Of a stretch of 64,000 bases of DNA, positions 1-14,456 are shown in pieces. The translations under genes were made by a program, and so were the position numbers. The notes under the pieces were generated by a model. The model ran no database searches, was not told the origin of the DNA, and was given only the letters and a program-made list of their open reading frames with translations. The stretch is from Drosophila miranda (Eukaryota > Arthropoda > Insecta > Diptera > Drosophilidae), in contig NC_046676.1 in assembly GCF_003369915.1 (NCBI RefSeq), forward strand, positions 3,844,001-3,908,000. Reading direction: 5' to 3'. The stretch's first letter is position 1. Each line of letters begins with the position of its first letter.

Positions 1-143
1 TTTTTACTCTGTTGTTTCTTTTGTTTCTTCTCTCTTTTTCAAGCTGCGCTTCGTCCAAAGACTTATTTCGTTTTGTTTTCTTTGATTTTCCTTCTCTTCG
101 TTTGCCTCTCCTTTGTTTCTTTGGCACTCGTTGCTTTTATTGC

Positions 144-223
144 CTGTATCTGTATCTGTATCTGTATCTGTATCTGTAGCTATACCAGTGCCTGCGCCTG
201 CGCCTGCGCCTGCGCCTGCGCCT
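144..223 (+). repeat. Adjacent hexamer microsatellites (CTGTAT)n and (GCCTGC)n
   Basis: About six CTGTAT units run from 144 and are followed, after a short spacer, by about five GCCTGC units from 191. The tract stays open in one minus-strand frame (Gly-Ala and Asp-Thr dipeptides), which explains the chance ORF there. Confidence 0.9.
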
Positions 224-2110
224 GTACCCATACTCGTATCTAATCAAAATTAATTGGCCAAGTGATAAAGAGATTAGACGCAGGCCGCGCTTCTTGTGTC
301 TCTACCAAAACTGTTCAGACCGCAAATGCAATTAAATTTATTTGTTATACGTAATTGTGTGAATGAAAAGTGTACACAAGTTTTATTACAAACGAAATGT
401 TACAAATTATCCGCCTAGGAAATCCGCCTAGTCTGTATTCCGATTGGCTTTAATCACGTATGGTTTTTGTCCAAGTGTGTGCCAGGAGCATTGAGGAGCT
501 TGAGGAATCAACTTATCAATCAACTCGTATTGAACAGAAGAGGGTATACCATTATCATGCCGTTGATGAGAACCTTAAGTTGTGTATAGATAATAGATTT
601 GGATATAAATGACTTCTGAGCAGGTTTCAGTTGGGGAGAACAAATCTCCAGATTGAATTAGATACAGGGTAACTAGACAGGGTATTAATTGGTTGGACAA
701 AGCATGGTTCAGTCGGTTCCAAGAGCCGCGTTAAGGTTGTTCCTTGATCTGGATTTCTCTTTCAAATTGTTCCCAATTAAGATCTTTTCAGAAATATATC
801 TGTGTATATGTACTTATGGCTAAGAGCAGGTGATTCCACCTACAAGGTGCCATACAAGTCGAATTCGTTTGCAAACATTGGGTTTGAGCCATGAACGTGA
901 CTTTTCTGGAGTTACGAGTAAAGTTCACTTTCTTTTGGCACCGCAGGCCCTGTACACATACTGTAATTGTACTGCAACCCAGTCGTCCATTATTCATGCC
1001 AGTGCTGTGGCTGCTGCCTGCTGTGTTGTGGGCGTGTTCCTATGGAGCGCAATCGATGCCATTGATCGTACCATTTATTGCCAGTTGGCTTGGAGGGAAA
1101 GGGTGGCTGGCGGGGAGAGAGGGCGCAGAGAGGGGAAAGGATAGCACATACAAAATAGTTTTGAATGCAAGACGCAAGACTTCGGAAATGAAAGTGAAAT
1201 GTCATGTCAGACGACAGCCAAAACGAAAAAAGAAATGAACCCGCCGACCGAACTCTTGCGGCTGTGGTCTGTTCAGCTTTGGACTTTTTCAAGCTGTTTC
1301 AGTTTTCCTAGTTTTTGTTTTTTGTGATTTATGTGTGATAATTCAAGTGTTAAGCCTCTCGCCGTGAAATGCGGAAAGATTTGTACGATGTTGCCGCCAC
1401 TTCTTTTTGGGGATTTGTCTTTGCTTTTAATTAAAACGAATCAAGCTGCAGGAGTATTATTTCAGTATTTGATGCATGTTGGATTGGGCAACCCACGCAA
1501 GGCCTCTGTTCTCCTCTGAGTATCGCTGACTTGGCAATTATTTGTATTTGGGTTTTTTCCGTGCTTTGCCGTGCTGCAGTCAGGCCTCGAACAAATGGCC
1601 CCAAGATATAGACCACATAACTACAACAATTTCAATGTTTTCCATGCTGGATTTTTTGGCTCTTTTTTGGTAATGGCGGCACTTTGTCAGAGACCTTCCG
1701 AGCACCAGCGAACCGAAAAAATGCCCAAGAAAAACCATTTATTCTAATTTCTGGCATTCTGTTGTGTTTTTTGTCTGTCGGCCATTCATTGCCGGCAAAC
1801 CGCAAAAGCACCCAAAAATAATATAACATTGATATCTGGTCCCAAGAACTGACTCAGTTTCTACTTTATTTTGGTCGGAAACGACCTCCGAGTGAGGAAA
1901 ATTTTTTGCATACAGTTTCTGTTGATCGATTCGCAGTAAAAAGTTAATTGCGAAAAAATAATTACAGTCTTTCGGAGAGCAATCTCTTTTTCACTCGAAC
2001 GCAAAACCAAGCCATTTCGTGCGGAGAAATTTCTCCTGTTGCACAGTGCTATATCGAACTAAGCCCCCCCCTGCCTACCCTACCTTCACCTGGTCCCTCC
2101 CACACCCACT

Positions 2111-2150
2111 TCCACTCCCACTCCCACTCCCACTCCCACTCCCATTCCCA
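2111..2150 (+). repeat. (CCCACT)n microsatellite
   Basis: Tandem CCCACT units that grade into CCCATT. They read as His-Ser on the plus strand and Trp-Glu on the minus strand, producing long but meaningless ORFs. Confidence 0.88.
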
Positions 2151-3254
2151 TTCCCCCTCTCCCGCATTACGAGCAACGAAACCAAAAGGCAAACACAAGG
2201 CGTTGCCGGGCACTCCCACTGCCGCATTCAATCGATGACTGCGATAGGCCTCGCACAAAGGTCAGCCACAGCCACAAAATACCGAAAATAAGGTGGAATG
2301 CCCGGAATGGAAACTGGCAAAAAGGGGAGCGCTCAGTGGGGTAAATGGAGGTAGGAACTGTGCACTAGAAGTTGTGGGAAGAAAATACGTAGGAGAAAGT
2401 AGATGGACAACAGAACCAAGTAGGATCCAAAATATGAGTGGATCGAAGAAGGAATCCCCTTACCGTGAGATCGCTCAACGAAATCTTCGAAAGGAAGTGC
2501 TTACTTGCTACTGAACATAGAAACAACGCAGCTAAGAGCTGTTTCGAAATAAAATCAAGTACAAGGGCTTCTTGAATTCCAAATTAAAGTATTCAGCACG
2601 AAGACTTCGCTTCATCAAGAGATCGAGAGATTGTCTACTTGTTCCCACAGATCAACTTCCCTCGCAGCCCAAACCACAGACGGAAGACAATTGATTTGGG
2701 CTTACATGACCGCAAGGTACTCAAGGTAGTCGATACCTATCTCTAGGTGGACCCACAGTGGACTGTGCCCCCTTGGCTTAGGCTTGGCAGCCTGCCATTG
2801 GGCCCAAGACTCATACTCAGAGTCAGACTCGGGCTCCGACTCGTAGTCGGATTGTATAGCCTTACAATTACCATAAAGTCGGAGCACAAATGAAAGACTT
2901 GGGCAACAAACTCGAGCGCTAAAATCGCAAAAGCGATCCCCAATTCTATCCTGCCTCCCCTGGCACCAGACACCCACCACCAGCGAGTCGCAGCGAATCG
3001 AAAGCGAACGAATTGAGGTTTCCAAATGTACTTTTGATGGCTGCTGGCAATGGCAACTACTCGTAGATAGTTGATGCATAATTAAAAAAGGCTTGTGTGT
3101 GTAAGTTGCTCCTTAATGAAACTGCAAAGGCATTTGTGGCTGCCCCATGCCACAGCTCCTCTGCTGCTGCAGTTGCACTCAACATGTACGAGTATCGTTG
3201 TCATTGCAAAACGGTTCCAACTTGTTGTCGGCGGCCCAGAAGCATGATTAATGA

Positions 3255-3298
3255 GTTGGCCGATTTGGCCGATTTGGCCGATTTGGCCGATTTGGCCG
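3255..3298 (+). repeat. 9-bp tandem repeat TTGGCCGAT, about 4.9 copies
   Basis: Nearly perfect TTGGCCGAT units. The 9-bp period keeps every frame open, giving Leu-Ala-Asp repeats in one frame. No gene is supported here. Confidence 0.9.
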
Positions 3299-5983
3299 CT
3301 GAATGAATTTGAAATTAGCCCACTCTGGCGCTCTTTCCCTCTTTCCCTCATTCTCTTGTTCGCTCTCTCTCTCTGTCCCTCTCTCTCGCTGTCTCTCTCT
3401 GAATGCGCGGGTGATGCAAGTTGCAAAATCAGCAGAAGTGGCAGGGGCAGAAACTGACAAGGAAAGAGAGAGAGGGGGTAACTGGCAGAAAAGACTTTGG
3501 AGGCTTAGAAAGCAGTTCAGAGCTAACTGCTCTCTCTCTCTCCGTCTCTCTCTGTCTCTCTGTCTCTACCTCTTTCTCTGTTTGTGCGGCTGCGGCTACA
3601 ATCGGTTGCATAATGCGGTTGCCAAGTTGTTGCCGTGGCCTGACATTTTCCCCTCCTTTCGTTGCTTTTGCGGTTGCTCTTGCTGTTGCTCCTGTTATGC
3701 TCATGTTGCAGCTATGTTAGCTCTGCGCGGCTTGTTGCTTTGTAGCCAACATCCAGCCTGTTCGCTCCCTTTTGCCTTCCCCATTAGAGGGTTGCAGCCT
3801 CATCCAGATATGGGCCTCGTTTGGCGAAAGATCAAAGCGGGATTTGAGGAGGCCTGTTACCCGATTCGCTTGGGCAGTGTGCCAGTGTGGCAGTGACAGA
3901 CTCCCACAGTCCTCTAGGCATCCAGGAGATCTCAGCTCAGCCAAAGACTCAATGGGATACTTAATTGACCGAATAATGGACAAATAATGGTCCGCCCCAG
4001 CCTTGGCATTGTATTGTATCGGCGTCAAGAGCCGACGCCATAAAAACAAATAAATTTTGCCTCGGTGCTGGTCTCGAATCGGATATATGTATGTCTGCAG
4101 TGCATAATGGTGCGTAATAAACTGGATAACTGCCAAAGCAAATCAGGCAGCCAAACACACACGCATGGCTAAGCTTTGAGGCTCCAATGCGGCCAGTGCG
4201 ACCAATGCGGCGTATGCGTAACGACGTCAAACAAATCAACAAAAAGCGAACGAACGGGAACAGCAAGCCAGCAAACAGCGAACAGACGGCTTGAGCGGAG
4301 AAACGCCTACAAGTCGTCTAATGCGTTAATTGCCAGTTAACTTGGCTAAATGGCTCGCGGATTTATGGTATGGTGCGGTGCGGTGCGTAGGGGGCGCCCA
4401 GATTACCGAAAGCAGTTCGGTTTCGGCTCCCGACGAATACGCGTACAGTCGGAAAAGTCTTTACGCCCTGCGCTTTCATTTCACCTTCCGCAGAGGAAAA
4501 CAATGGGAAATTAGCGCTGTCTTCGGTTAAGGGCCTGGCACTAATGCCTTAACCTTCTTCTCCGCTTTTCGCCTCGCCACAAGAGTTCAGGGGCTAATTT
4601 TCACTTTGCCAAGCTCGCTGCTCCGGGTCATTTGTGTCTTTCTTCTGCCAACTATTCGGCTTAATTTGCATAACAAAATGGCTAAGAGCAAGGCAAAAAA
4701 ATCGAGTATACTCGAAAGCGGCACTCAGGAAGTGGTTCAGTTTCTGGGCTTTTACTTTCATTTTCAGCTTCAGGCGAGGAGTGTTGGGGCTAGAGGAGCT
4801 TAAATTATGTATTTTATGGATTGGCGCAGAGGAATGAATGCTGTGTGGATCTCTTAGAGACCAATTATTTTCGTAGCCGCTAAAATCGGATTAAAACAAA
4901 TTGGTCGTGAATTGGATATCTTTTTCGAGACCCTATAAATGTCCAGTTCTCTATCACAAGCCTATTTGTAGCCAACTCGCCAATAAATTGGTGACCTATA
5001 TCCATCCGTAGGAAGACCACAGAAGTCCGAACGTGTCTTCAGAGCTGGATGCTGGATGGATGGGGTGGGGGTTATTTTTACGACTATGAGTCTGAACGAC
5101 AAAGAGCCAGCGGCAGAGAGAGAGATGTTTGGGTTCTCATAGAAATATGTACATACTCGTACATTCATACATATGAATACTTTATAGAGTGGGAGATGCT
5201 CCAGTGCGCCACAACCATCTTACCACTTTTATTCCAAGGAATTGGAGTAGGTGATTTTTTTTTTTTGTCAATAAAGAGCATTCAAACATCATTCATCATT
5301 GGTGAATCACTTCACTTCCAATCGATTCTGCAAGCCGAAGACACCTACTCGCAGCATTCATTCAGAGCTGAGAAAAAACACAATCTCTCATCTATGGGCT
5401 TCAATCAGAGTTGAAAGTGTCTTTCTTTTCTCTTCCGTAACGAGCCACACAATGAAAAGTAGGCCCATAGGCAAAACCACTGGCAAAACCCTTGGGATTT
5501 GAAATCAACTGAAATGGAAATGAAGTGGGGCGAGGAGATTATTTCTGCTGGCACCGCCTAATCAGAGCTGAACGATCTACATAATGTCTTGTCGCCATTT
5601 TCAATTAAACAATTTACGGCGCCAAGAATGTCAAAAGAGTAAGTGTGAGTGTAGGTTCGATTCAATTGCAATCGAAACGAAGTAGAAAAGTTGAAAAAAC
5701 CAAACGGAAAAACGCGCGACAGCCAACAGTTCACAATATGCAAGTCAACTAATTAAAATTGCAGTCGCAAGAGAACAAAATAAGTCAAAATGAGAACAGC
5801 AATTGTCAGCACACATGCGGCACACAGCTGGGCAAAGGAAATTGGTCCATGCAAAGTCGAGAGTCAAGAGCAATAAGTGGCCGACTGACAGTTCATAAAT
5901 ATGGCCAAAACACTTGGCCAGGCTCCAAAGAGTTGACAACTCGAGCTGCTTTTTGGTCTCCGGCATCGGCACCGGCACCGGCT

Positions 5984-6020
5984 CCGACTCGGAGTCGGAC
6001 TCGGACTCGGATTCGGATTC
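5984..6020 (+). repeat. (TCGGAC)n microsatellite
   Basis: Tandem TCGGAC/TCGGAT units, reading Ser-Asp or Ser-Glu. This is a typical hexamer array for this window. Confidence 0.85.
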
Positions 6021-8130
6021 ATGGCAGCCGAAATACGTGAGTCTTGTACAATATGCCATACGTCTACGAGTCGAGTGTATGCGGCGTGGGGGTCGCCACT
6101 TGCCACTTGTTGCTTTGAACTTATTTTCCACAAGGTCGTCGTGTCCAACTAGAAAATAGCCAGCATTTGCTGGGCAGCAACAACAAATTAAGCCATAACT
6201 GCTTGCTGCACATGAATTTGTTGTTGCCGCTGCGTGTCCACACGCTTTGGCGGTCACTTAACAAGTGCCACGCCCCGTTCTGGACAGCTCAGTAATTCGA
6301 TCGAAGCGATAAATAATTGTCGCACTCGAGCGCATTTCGGGGAAGGCAATAGCGGAATGAATTGAATTCTGGCTACTGGGTCCGAAGGATAAGTGATAAG
6401 AAAGAAGACAGGCTGCCTCTTTGCGAAATGTAGCGATGCCTCAACTCTCTCCCTCAACACTCCCCCTCCTCATGCGGCAGAGCCTTTACCTGGAGGCGCC
6501 CTGGGCCGAAAATTCGAATGAGAGATCATCTGGATACATACGAGTATTAGCGTATCTGAAATAGTTCTGAGGTGTGAGTTACCTCTGGCAAACAAGCGTG
6601 TAGATTAATCTGAGTATTTCTTATGCTCGACAGCTCCCATCAGGCGATAGCCGCTGCCGCTGTCGCTGTCGCTGCCGCTGCCAAAGGCCAATGGCTCTGA
6701 CTCTGACATTAACTTTTATTTCGATTTTGGCACTTGACTTACTTTTCCATATGCATTTGCTGCATTTGCTGCTCCATTCAGGCGGCATACGGCGATTAGT
6801 AACTGTACAGTACGCTCTATGCTGAGGGGGCAGTTATGATTTATGTCTGTAATTTGATAGAGTGCCGGCAAGACAAGTTTATGGTGGACCTATGCCGAGT
6901 CTGAGTCTGAAACTGAGTCCAATGCCAAATGCTGATGCTGATGCTGATGTCAAGTGTCAGATTACATTTATTTCGATATTTATTAGAGAACTTAACTGAA
7001 TGGAACCGACCTGGAACTGGCCCGGCTACGCAGCGGCAATTCATTTAATTAGTTTGGCCGGAGCGCGACTAAAGATAAACCACCGCAATCAAAATTTATG
7101 CTAATACTAGACTAATATCCCCGGGGTATGCTCGTTCGACCAGCGATCGACTTGAATGGCAAGCGCACAAAAAAAGAAAACACAGAACGAACTTCGATGT
7201 CAAAGGATTGGAAAAAACATTTGCAGAATCGAAACCAGAGCAGTTGGCCAAATGTCAAAAGCTTAGGCTTTAAGCCCGGCCAGCAGCGCCGTTTTCATGG
7301 TCAGTCCGGACTCTAGACTCTGCAACGGCACACACGGCGTATGAGTGACGTGCATGCTGAGGCGTCACATTTTCTGACCACTGGCATTAATCAAAGCTCG
7401 GCCAACTGCTGCTCCGCTGCCTACCCACGCTCCTCGCCAGTTCCCCGCTCCTCCTGCTCACTCTCTTTCTCTCCGTGCCCGGCCAGAGCTGCATTTAATT
7501 AAATTTAGCCGCTAACCACGCGTTTTGTCTTGGTCAGCGCCGCTCTGGTCGGCGGCCAACAAACCATACATTTGTTATACGAAAACCCAAAACGAAAACT
7601 GCTTTAAGTTTTTCGTTGCGGCCACCTGTGGCAGTCTGGGCCTGAGTGCACAGATTGGTATGCCAGGAATGGCGAGACCTTCAAAAAAATGTTCAAATAT
7701 CTTAGGCGAGAGTTTACGAATAATAGACTAATCATATTTCTTTACGCTGGAAAGACCTCTTCTTTGAGGAGAAATAAAAGGACATTTATCCGTTAAATTC
7801 GCCATCGGAGCATCCTTTCAATAAAACGCATTTTTAAACTGGAACATCCACGTTTAATCGATGGAAATCTCCCATGACTAACGTTTGTGTGCAATTTTCT
7901 CTACAATTTTCCACTAATGAAAATGAACAGGCAGTCCTCTTGAGGGAGGCCACTTGAGGAAAAGGAGAGATTGCCTGACCGGCCAAAAGGTTTGCTAGGC
8001 ATACATGAGGTGTCCCTTGCAGGGATGGGCGAGCGATCAAGTCTTAGCTCGATTATACGATTATACGCTCGATACGACATTATTTTCACCAAAATGATAT
8101 GTATCAAATTGTTTCTCTCTTGTTTTGTAG

Positions 8131-8226
8131 CACCACAAAGACGAGATTGGTGAAGTGTTCCAGGATGAGCGGAACATGGCAGCGATCTTGATGCGGCGCC
8201 ACATGGAAACGGGCGACCTGATAATG
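8131..8226 (+). CDS. ADAMTS exon 1 in window (prodomain)
   Basis: Acceptor TTTTGTAG ends at 8130 and donor GTAAGT starts at 8227. The 96 bases are 32 whole codons (phase 0 at both ends), starting HHKDEIGEVF and ending ETGDLIM. It is charged prodomain-like sequence that joins in frame to the exon at 19149. Confidence 0.85.
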
Positions 8227-11200
8227 GTAAGTGTTCTCTAATAAGTGGTCTCTAATCAACAGTCCCCACCCACCCCAACACGCCCCACAAGGTCACACCG
8301 CCAGTACGCCGATCCGATCGAGAGACGTGCCACAGGAATTTCAATTAGCGCAGGCCATTAGGCTTGTTCTTAAGTTGTTCTTGATTCTGCCTCCGATTTG
8401 GTTTCGATTCTGTTCTTGTGCTCGTGGGCTCTATTCTGGTCGCACTCGTACTTGTACGTGCTCGTTCTGCTACGTACTTGTTTCTGCTATGACAGACGGC
8501 CATTGTTGTGGTCACTTTTGGAGCTGCACTGGACAGCCCGAGCATGTTCGAGCATTACAATTAAACGCCCGCTGGTGTTGGTTGCTGCTCGTTGGTCGGA
8601 CATTCAGAACGATGGCGGATAATTTGCGGATTTGGACAATTTCTGCTGATTAAGCATTAATTTATCGCCGCAAAACCGTTCGGTTTAGGCCAATCGGCAG
8701 CTGTAGATGTGAATTGCAAACGTCGAAGTCGAATCTGGCAATAGGGGTCTTGGGTCGACTGGCGGGTACCTAGGAATCGCACATCTAAGAGGTGACATTG
8801 GATGGTAGATCATAAGCACTGAAGAACCAAACTCCATCGGACATGCTGTATTGGTTCCTTGCTCGCGTATTTATTACTACAGATGTACGTACGTACATCC
8901 AAATAATCAACCCTTCCCCCCAGCCAAATACACTCGTTTTCTTCTAGGAAAGAACTGCTGCTGTTGCTGTCGTCGCGCACCTTGAACCCATTTAACAAGA
9001 GTGAAAATTGCGATGGCGTATGGGCGATAAGGCCAAGATATATTACACCATAAATGCTCATGTTTCTGAATAAGAACAATCGCATAAATGTGCCGATAGA
9101 GTCACAGAATATCAATCTCGACTATATTTTAAGTGAATGGTCTCCGACTCCGTGCCCGCCCCAGACTGATCGGCAATAATTGTTCCTGGCTGAAACGGCT
9201 GAAGGTCAGCGTAATATAATTCCCATCGCTGAGAGACATTGTCTTTTAATTTATAGTCCCATTTGTATACCTCATTTTTCCAGTGCTTCTGCTGACGTTC
9301 TTTTATGAGACAATTGGCAATTAACATTTAAACCGAGCGGAAATGAGGACCAGCGATCAGCACAAGCTCTGGCATGGAGAGGAAGTAGGCCTTAATTGCC
9401 GGCCTTTGTGTGGAGGATGTTTTCCTTTATGCGGGGGCGAGAGAACGGATCCATTCCATTTTGGTTATGTGAACCGAAAGAAACCCTTTGAGGCTCCCTG
9501 CACGGAGAATTGCACAACTGAATGTCACAATTCAAGCAAATTAATAATCAGACGAACAAACGGGCAGCAAATCATAAAATGACCAACAAATAATTTGACA
9601 GACAATAAGGCCAATAGACAACAATCATCGCCAAGCGTCTTCGGGCTTCAACTTTGCCTCTGCACAGATTTTTCTTTGACTCCTTTTCTTTGACTTTTTG
9701 GCTTCGACAGCGTCTGCTTGGATTTCAATTTGTTAAACAAAAGCTGGGTAGGAAAAAATGTATTTTTGATCATAATTACAGACAGCTAATAAAAGGTCAA
9801 ACAGCAACTTCTGGCCCGGTCCGACTTGACCGACTTGTTATGGCCAAGTGCGCCAGACCAGGTTGAAGCCGCTGTTGGCGCTGCCGCTGCCGCAGCACTG
9901 ACTGACACACAGAAAAATTCATAAATAATATGTAGAAAATACACAAGCACTCATGTGAGCATGAAAAATGCCTGCTCGCTGACATTTCGAGGTGCAAAAG
10001 CCGGTGAAAATGTTTCGCAATTGGCCAAAATGCAGAAAACGCAGCTGGGTCTGGGGTCTGGGGTCTGTGTCAGCAGCTGCTGGCCACCGGCCGCCGGCCG
10101 CTAGCCGCTAGCCGCTGTCCGACCCCAAGCCCGAGCCCCAGCCGGAGCCATAGCCAGAGTCAGACGCCGTCTTCCGGCTTTGATGTGACCTTAAACGGAC
10201 GGGCCTCAAAACTATCGAGATGCCGTTACCGGCTTGTAATTAACGAGAAACCGTCAGAAGATGTCTGAGGCAGCGACAATTGCGTAATATTTCTGCTTGT
10301 TCGATCGTTTGTTCGTTTGTTCGTCTGTTGGACTACTATTCAAACAATGCCGACAAATAAACTTGCTGCTGCGCAGTGCTCCCCCATTCACTCACCTACG
10401 TTTATGGCCATTTAATTAGGCCCGCCGCAAGAGACTTTGTCCAAAAAATGTGCGTCTTACTTAAGGAAATTGTTACCACAGACCAAACTCAAACTCAAAC
10501 TCAAACTCAACAGAAGTATTTAAAATATTTTGCGCAGGGTGTTTCAAAAAGCGTGATTGAAAACTAGATTTCATTTTCAGATTGGGCACAGATTCCGGCA
10601 CTCCAGAATATACTTGTGCACCTTAACGAACGATAAGTTCGAGTATAGTTAATCTATCAATGGTGCATCAATCGCAGCCACTGTACGAAAGACTTCAGAC
10701 ACGAACTTGCCTTCAGCCCATTGCAAAGCGTTTTCACCGAACACTTCAGATCTCCTACAGTAGTTTTACACGAAAGGTACTCGAAAGGTACTCGAAAGGT
10801 ACTCGAATTTGATATCGGAAGGGGGTCTGGAGGGAAGGTACAGCAGCCAAAAGTACACTGAACCTATGAAGAGACCAAGATTGGGCTGAAGACAGCCTCA
10901 GATTCTTTTCGAGCTTCGGTCAAAGCGGTTCCCACAATACGGGACTGTAAACGATGCATCCTCCAACCGAAGGTATTCCATCATCTTGATGTGCTGTGTG
11001 TGGGAAAAGAGACCCGAAAATAAAACTCGAATTTGATTTATACATGTACATGCCAGAAGTTGAAGGTCGCCGCGAATGCCCTCAGCTGACCTGGACTTGA
11101 ACATCAGTATGATTCAACTCGATTCACTGGCCGCATCCATTATCTGAGCCACCCACTGCCAGTCGAGGTAACGTGGCCAATTTTGACCTAATCAATGCTG

Positions 11201-14200
11201 ACATTGAATCAAAATCCCCGAAGATTGTGGCACCAAAAACAGTCGAAAACAAAAGAGAAACACTTAGAGGCGAATATTGCCCGTAGTTTCATGGTCAATT
11301 ACACACGGGTACAGAGGAGTCCCCAAATGGCATGTACCGAAAAACTGATGACAATTACTTCGGGGGCAGGGCTCTTGGCTAGCTATTTTGGCCAATTAAA
11401 GGAGCCAGCACCGAACAAACTATAATTCCGGCTTTTCTGGCACACCATCTTGGGTACCTCGAATAAATAAAGCATCTGTTTTCTGTAACCCAGCTTGATT
11501 AATGCTAATTGCGATGCTAGGCGATGCGGTGCGTGTGGCTGATGAATGCGATGTTTGACGAGTATCTGATGCTGCCTCTTGTCTGCTAATCACACTGTGC
11601 TCAGAAGAATTTGGCCCTGAAATGCACTTCGGCCAAGGGGCCCTTCCACAGGTGGCGTGGCCGGAGCGCTTATGCAATGGTCGGTTGTGGCACCCCAGAT
11701 AGGCATCTGCCTATTAATGAGCTTTCGAAATTTCTTTGGGTTGCTTGCGCCCCAGGTAAAAGAAGGTCTTCTGTGCATTTCGATTTTTGATTGAAGTTTG
11801 GGCTTAAGTGCGACGTAAAGATGGTTTTACACACGCTCAGTGCGAGGAGAGAGAACTTATACTTTTAATATGCTGTCCTGAGCTGCAGATGTTTGGGCAA
11901 CCCTCAGCTGCCACTCCCAGCGATGCGCTGCTCTTTTTTAGACCATTTGACATTTGGCATTTGGCCACCGATTGCCAACGATTGAAATATCATGTACTGT
12001 ACTGCCATTTGAGCAAACAGGCATGGCAACAATAGGGACAACACGTAGAACTATTGGGGAGCTGGCAGCAGCTCGTGAGGCGACATTTGGAATCGGCTGG
12101 CAGCGCTTGGGCCGACTCTATTAGACAGCAGTCGCAGTCGTCATCATTAAGCAACATTCATGTCCAAAGTGCCAAACGAGTTTCTATCCGAGGTATCTTG
12201 CGGTAGCTTCTTCGGCTTGGGGTATTCTCACCTTCCCAGCTCAGCTCAGCTCAGCTCAGCTCAGCTCCCAGCTAATTGCTAGCCTTGATATTTACACAGA
12301 GTGAGTGTGTTGAGTGTTCGCTGGCGAGTGTGTCTGTGCGATAGTTGATCTTCTTGAATGGAAATTCTGTATTAATACTAATACTGTAGCTGGCTGACCG
12401 CTGATTTGGCCGATTTGATTTGCATTAGCTTCGGGCAGCCGCGTCCAAGTGTTAGGCCTGCACAATTTATGGGACTTTTGCGGCCGTCCTGACATTTAGG
12501 CGGGGAGGCCTCTGATCGTCAATTGAGAACAGCAATTTATGGGACGACGGCATTTTCAAATGTTACTCAAGCTGATGGCTATGTCCGCGGCCACTGTTTT
12601 TGACTCTCGGTTGATTACAACTCAAAGAGCTGCTCGTGCGTTCCAGCACTTGGTGCGACTCGGGGCAGCGGTTTCTGCAAACGAATGCAAAATAGTTTTG
12701 CAAAACGCTGTTCCCTGCCCCGCCCTGGACATACCCATGTGGACGGCACAACCCCCACTGACGAGTTTGGCTGCTCGGGTTGCTCAAGTCTTTCGGGTTT
12801 CGATGTTGGTTACCCGATAGCCGCAAGGAACGCGGCTCACTTGTCCGAAAGGAAAGGAAAATGTAATAAAACTGAAACTAAATCGAGTCGACATAACAAC
12901 GAGCGTGTTACCAATATTCATAAGTCCGAGGCAGCAGCCCGACGATTTCAGTTGGCCGATCACATGCAGATTTCGGATCCCAAGAGGTTTCCCCCGGGTC
13001 CAGCCAACTTTCAGAGATGAGAGCGTGACACGAAAGCTGTCGTGCTCACTCCACTCCGTCAACTCTATTGGCAATGTGCGTACGCACAGCTCGGACGAAC
13101 AGCGGCCAGCAAATCGCTTCTCAATTATGCCCGGCTCCGTTCGTACTCGTATTATTTAATCGAACGCCACGTTTATTTTGGGGCAGGGGCTGCAATTTCC
13201 TCGCGGAAAATGTTTTTTAATTGGTGCCACTTGGTGTGGCAAGCACCAGGCGATAGCAGCATTGCAGGCGGGTGCTGTTCCAAGACTTTGCTGCATGCTG
13301 CATATTAATAAGCGGCCATATCGGTTACGTCTGGGCATTCACAAACACATCGCAGATCACATAAGCCGATTAATGTCAGGGGACAGGGGCTGCCGAGCAC
13401 GGGCCTGAAATTTTCACGCTTTAGATAACCAAATTTGGGGCACAAATGGCGACGGGGACGGAGACGGGGACGTGGACGGGGAGTAGCCACCCAATTCAAT
13501 TTGGAGGAATGGCGATCCAATTTCAATTAAGCGGATCAATGGATATCATTAATCATTTGAGGGGAGCAACGAAATGGAAGATACTTCTGGATTCAGTCTC
13601 AGTTTAACTAACCCCAGCCAACTAAACGCCAACTAAATGCCAACTGAATGCCAAAATGTCGCACACCCTTGAGAATAACCTTGAGAGGCCTTCACTTTTG
13701 AGAAACTTCTAAGTGCAAGGACAACCTGCAGTCGGACAGCAGTCCACCAGTCAATCTACATGCTGATGCTGACTCCACTTGACTCCGACATGCGACTCGA
13801 ACTTCATTAGGCCATACGCCCATACGCCCATACGCCCGGCTGGCTACCCAGCCACCTCAGGCATCTCAGCCACCGATCCATCGAACCACTCGTGTGCGTT
13901 TGCAAGTATCTGGAGCTATTGGAGCGGCAACTTGAAAGCGCACTTTGACTTGTCTCCAGTTCGCATTGAACCTGATTGCCAGCGCCACACCAGGCATCAG
14001 AACAAATTACGCGTATACCGAAAAAAAGAGGCAAGAACCAAAGTGCGTTCTAGTGGCAGATACATTTTGTGAGCAAATTAATTTTGATTGCTTTTGACTG
14101 CATTCGGCTGGGAGCCGCTGTGTGGGCCAGGTTCTTAGAGCTCCGCCTGGGGCTCAGACTGACCATGGGCGGTGGCCACTGCTGTTCTGCTGCTTTTTGA

Positions 14201-14408
14201 TTCTTTTATAAATATTCATTGACCACAGATACCCATACAGATACCCATACAGATACCCATACAGATACAGGCACAGACACAGGTACAGATGCCAATACAG
14301 TTGCTGAATCCATATCGAGCCGAGTGGGTTTCTGCCTGAAGGTGGGCTCGGAATATTTTTAACGAGCTGCTTTATGTAAACAAACTGTTAACACAGTTGG
14401 GGCACCCG

Positions 14409-14456
<48 letters not shown>

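Larger units (their letters stand above)
1..8130. other. Non-coding stretch upstream of first recognised ADAMTS exon
   Basis: No supported exon is seen in this stretch. It ends in a good acceptor (pyrimidine tract and TAG at 8130) that opens the first recognisable protease exon, so most or all of it is probably an intron whose 5' exon lies here unrecognised or left of the window. It holds microsatellites, poly-purine/pyrimidine tracts and short chance ORFs on both strands. A signal-peptide-like ORF at 996 is discussed as a finding but not accepted as an exon. Confidence 0.6.

Noticed and set aside
4..231. 75-residue minus-strand ORF with Gly-Ala and Asp-Thr repeats
   Set aside because: It is a translation of hexamer microsatellites, with no conserved sequence or splice context.
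9343..9582. 79-residue cysteine-rich ORF in the large protease intron
   Set aside because: CRPLCGGCFPLCGG looks striking, but there is no signal peptide, promoter or family match. Probably chance.
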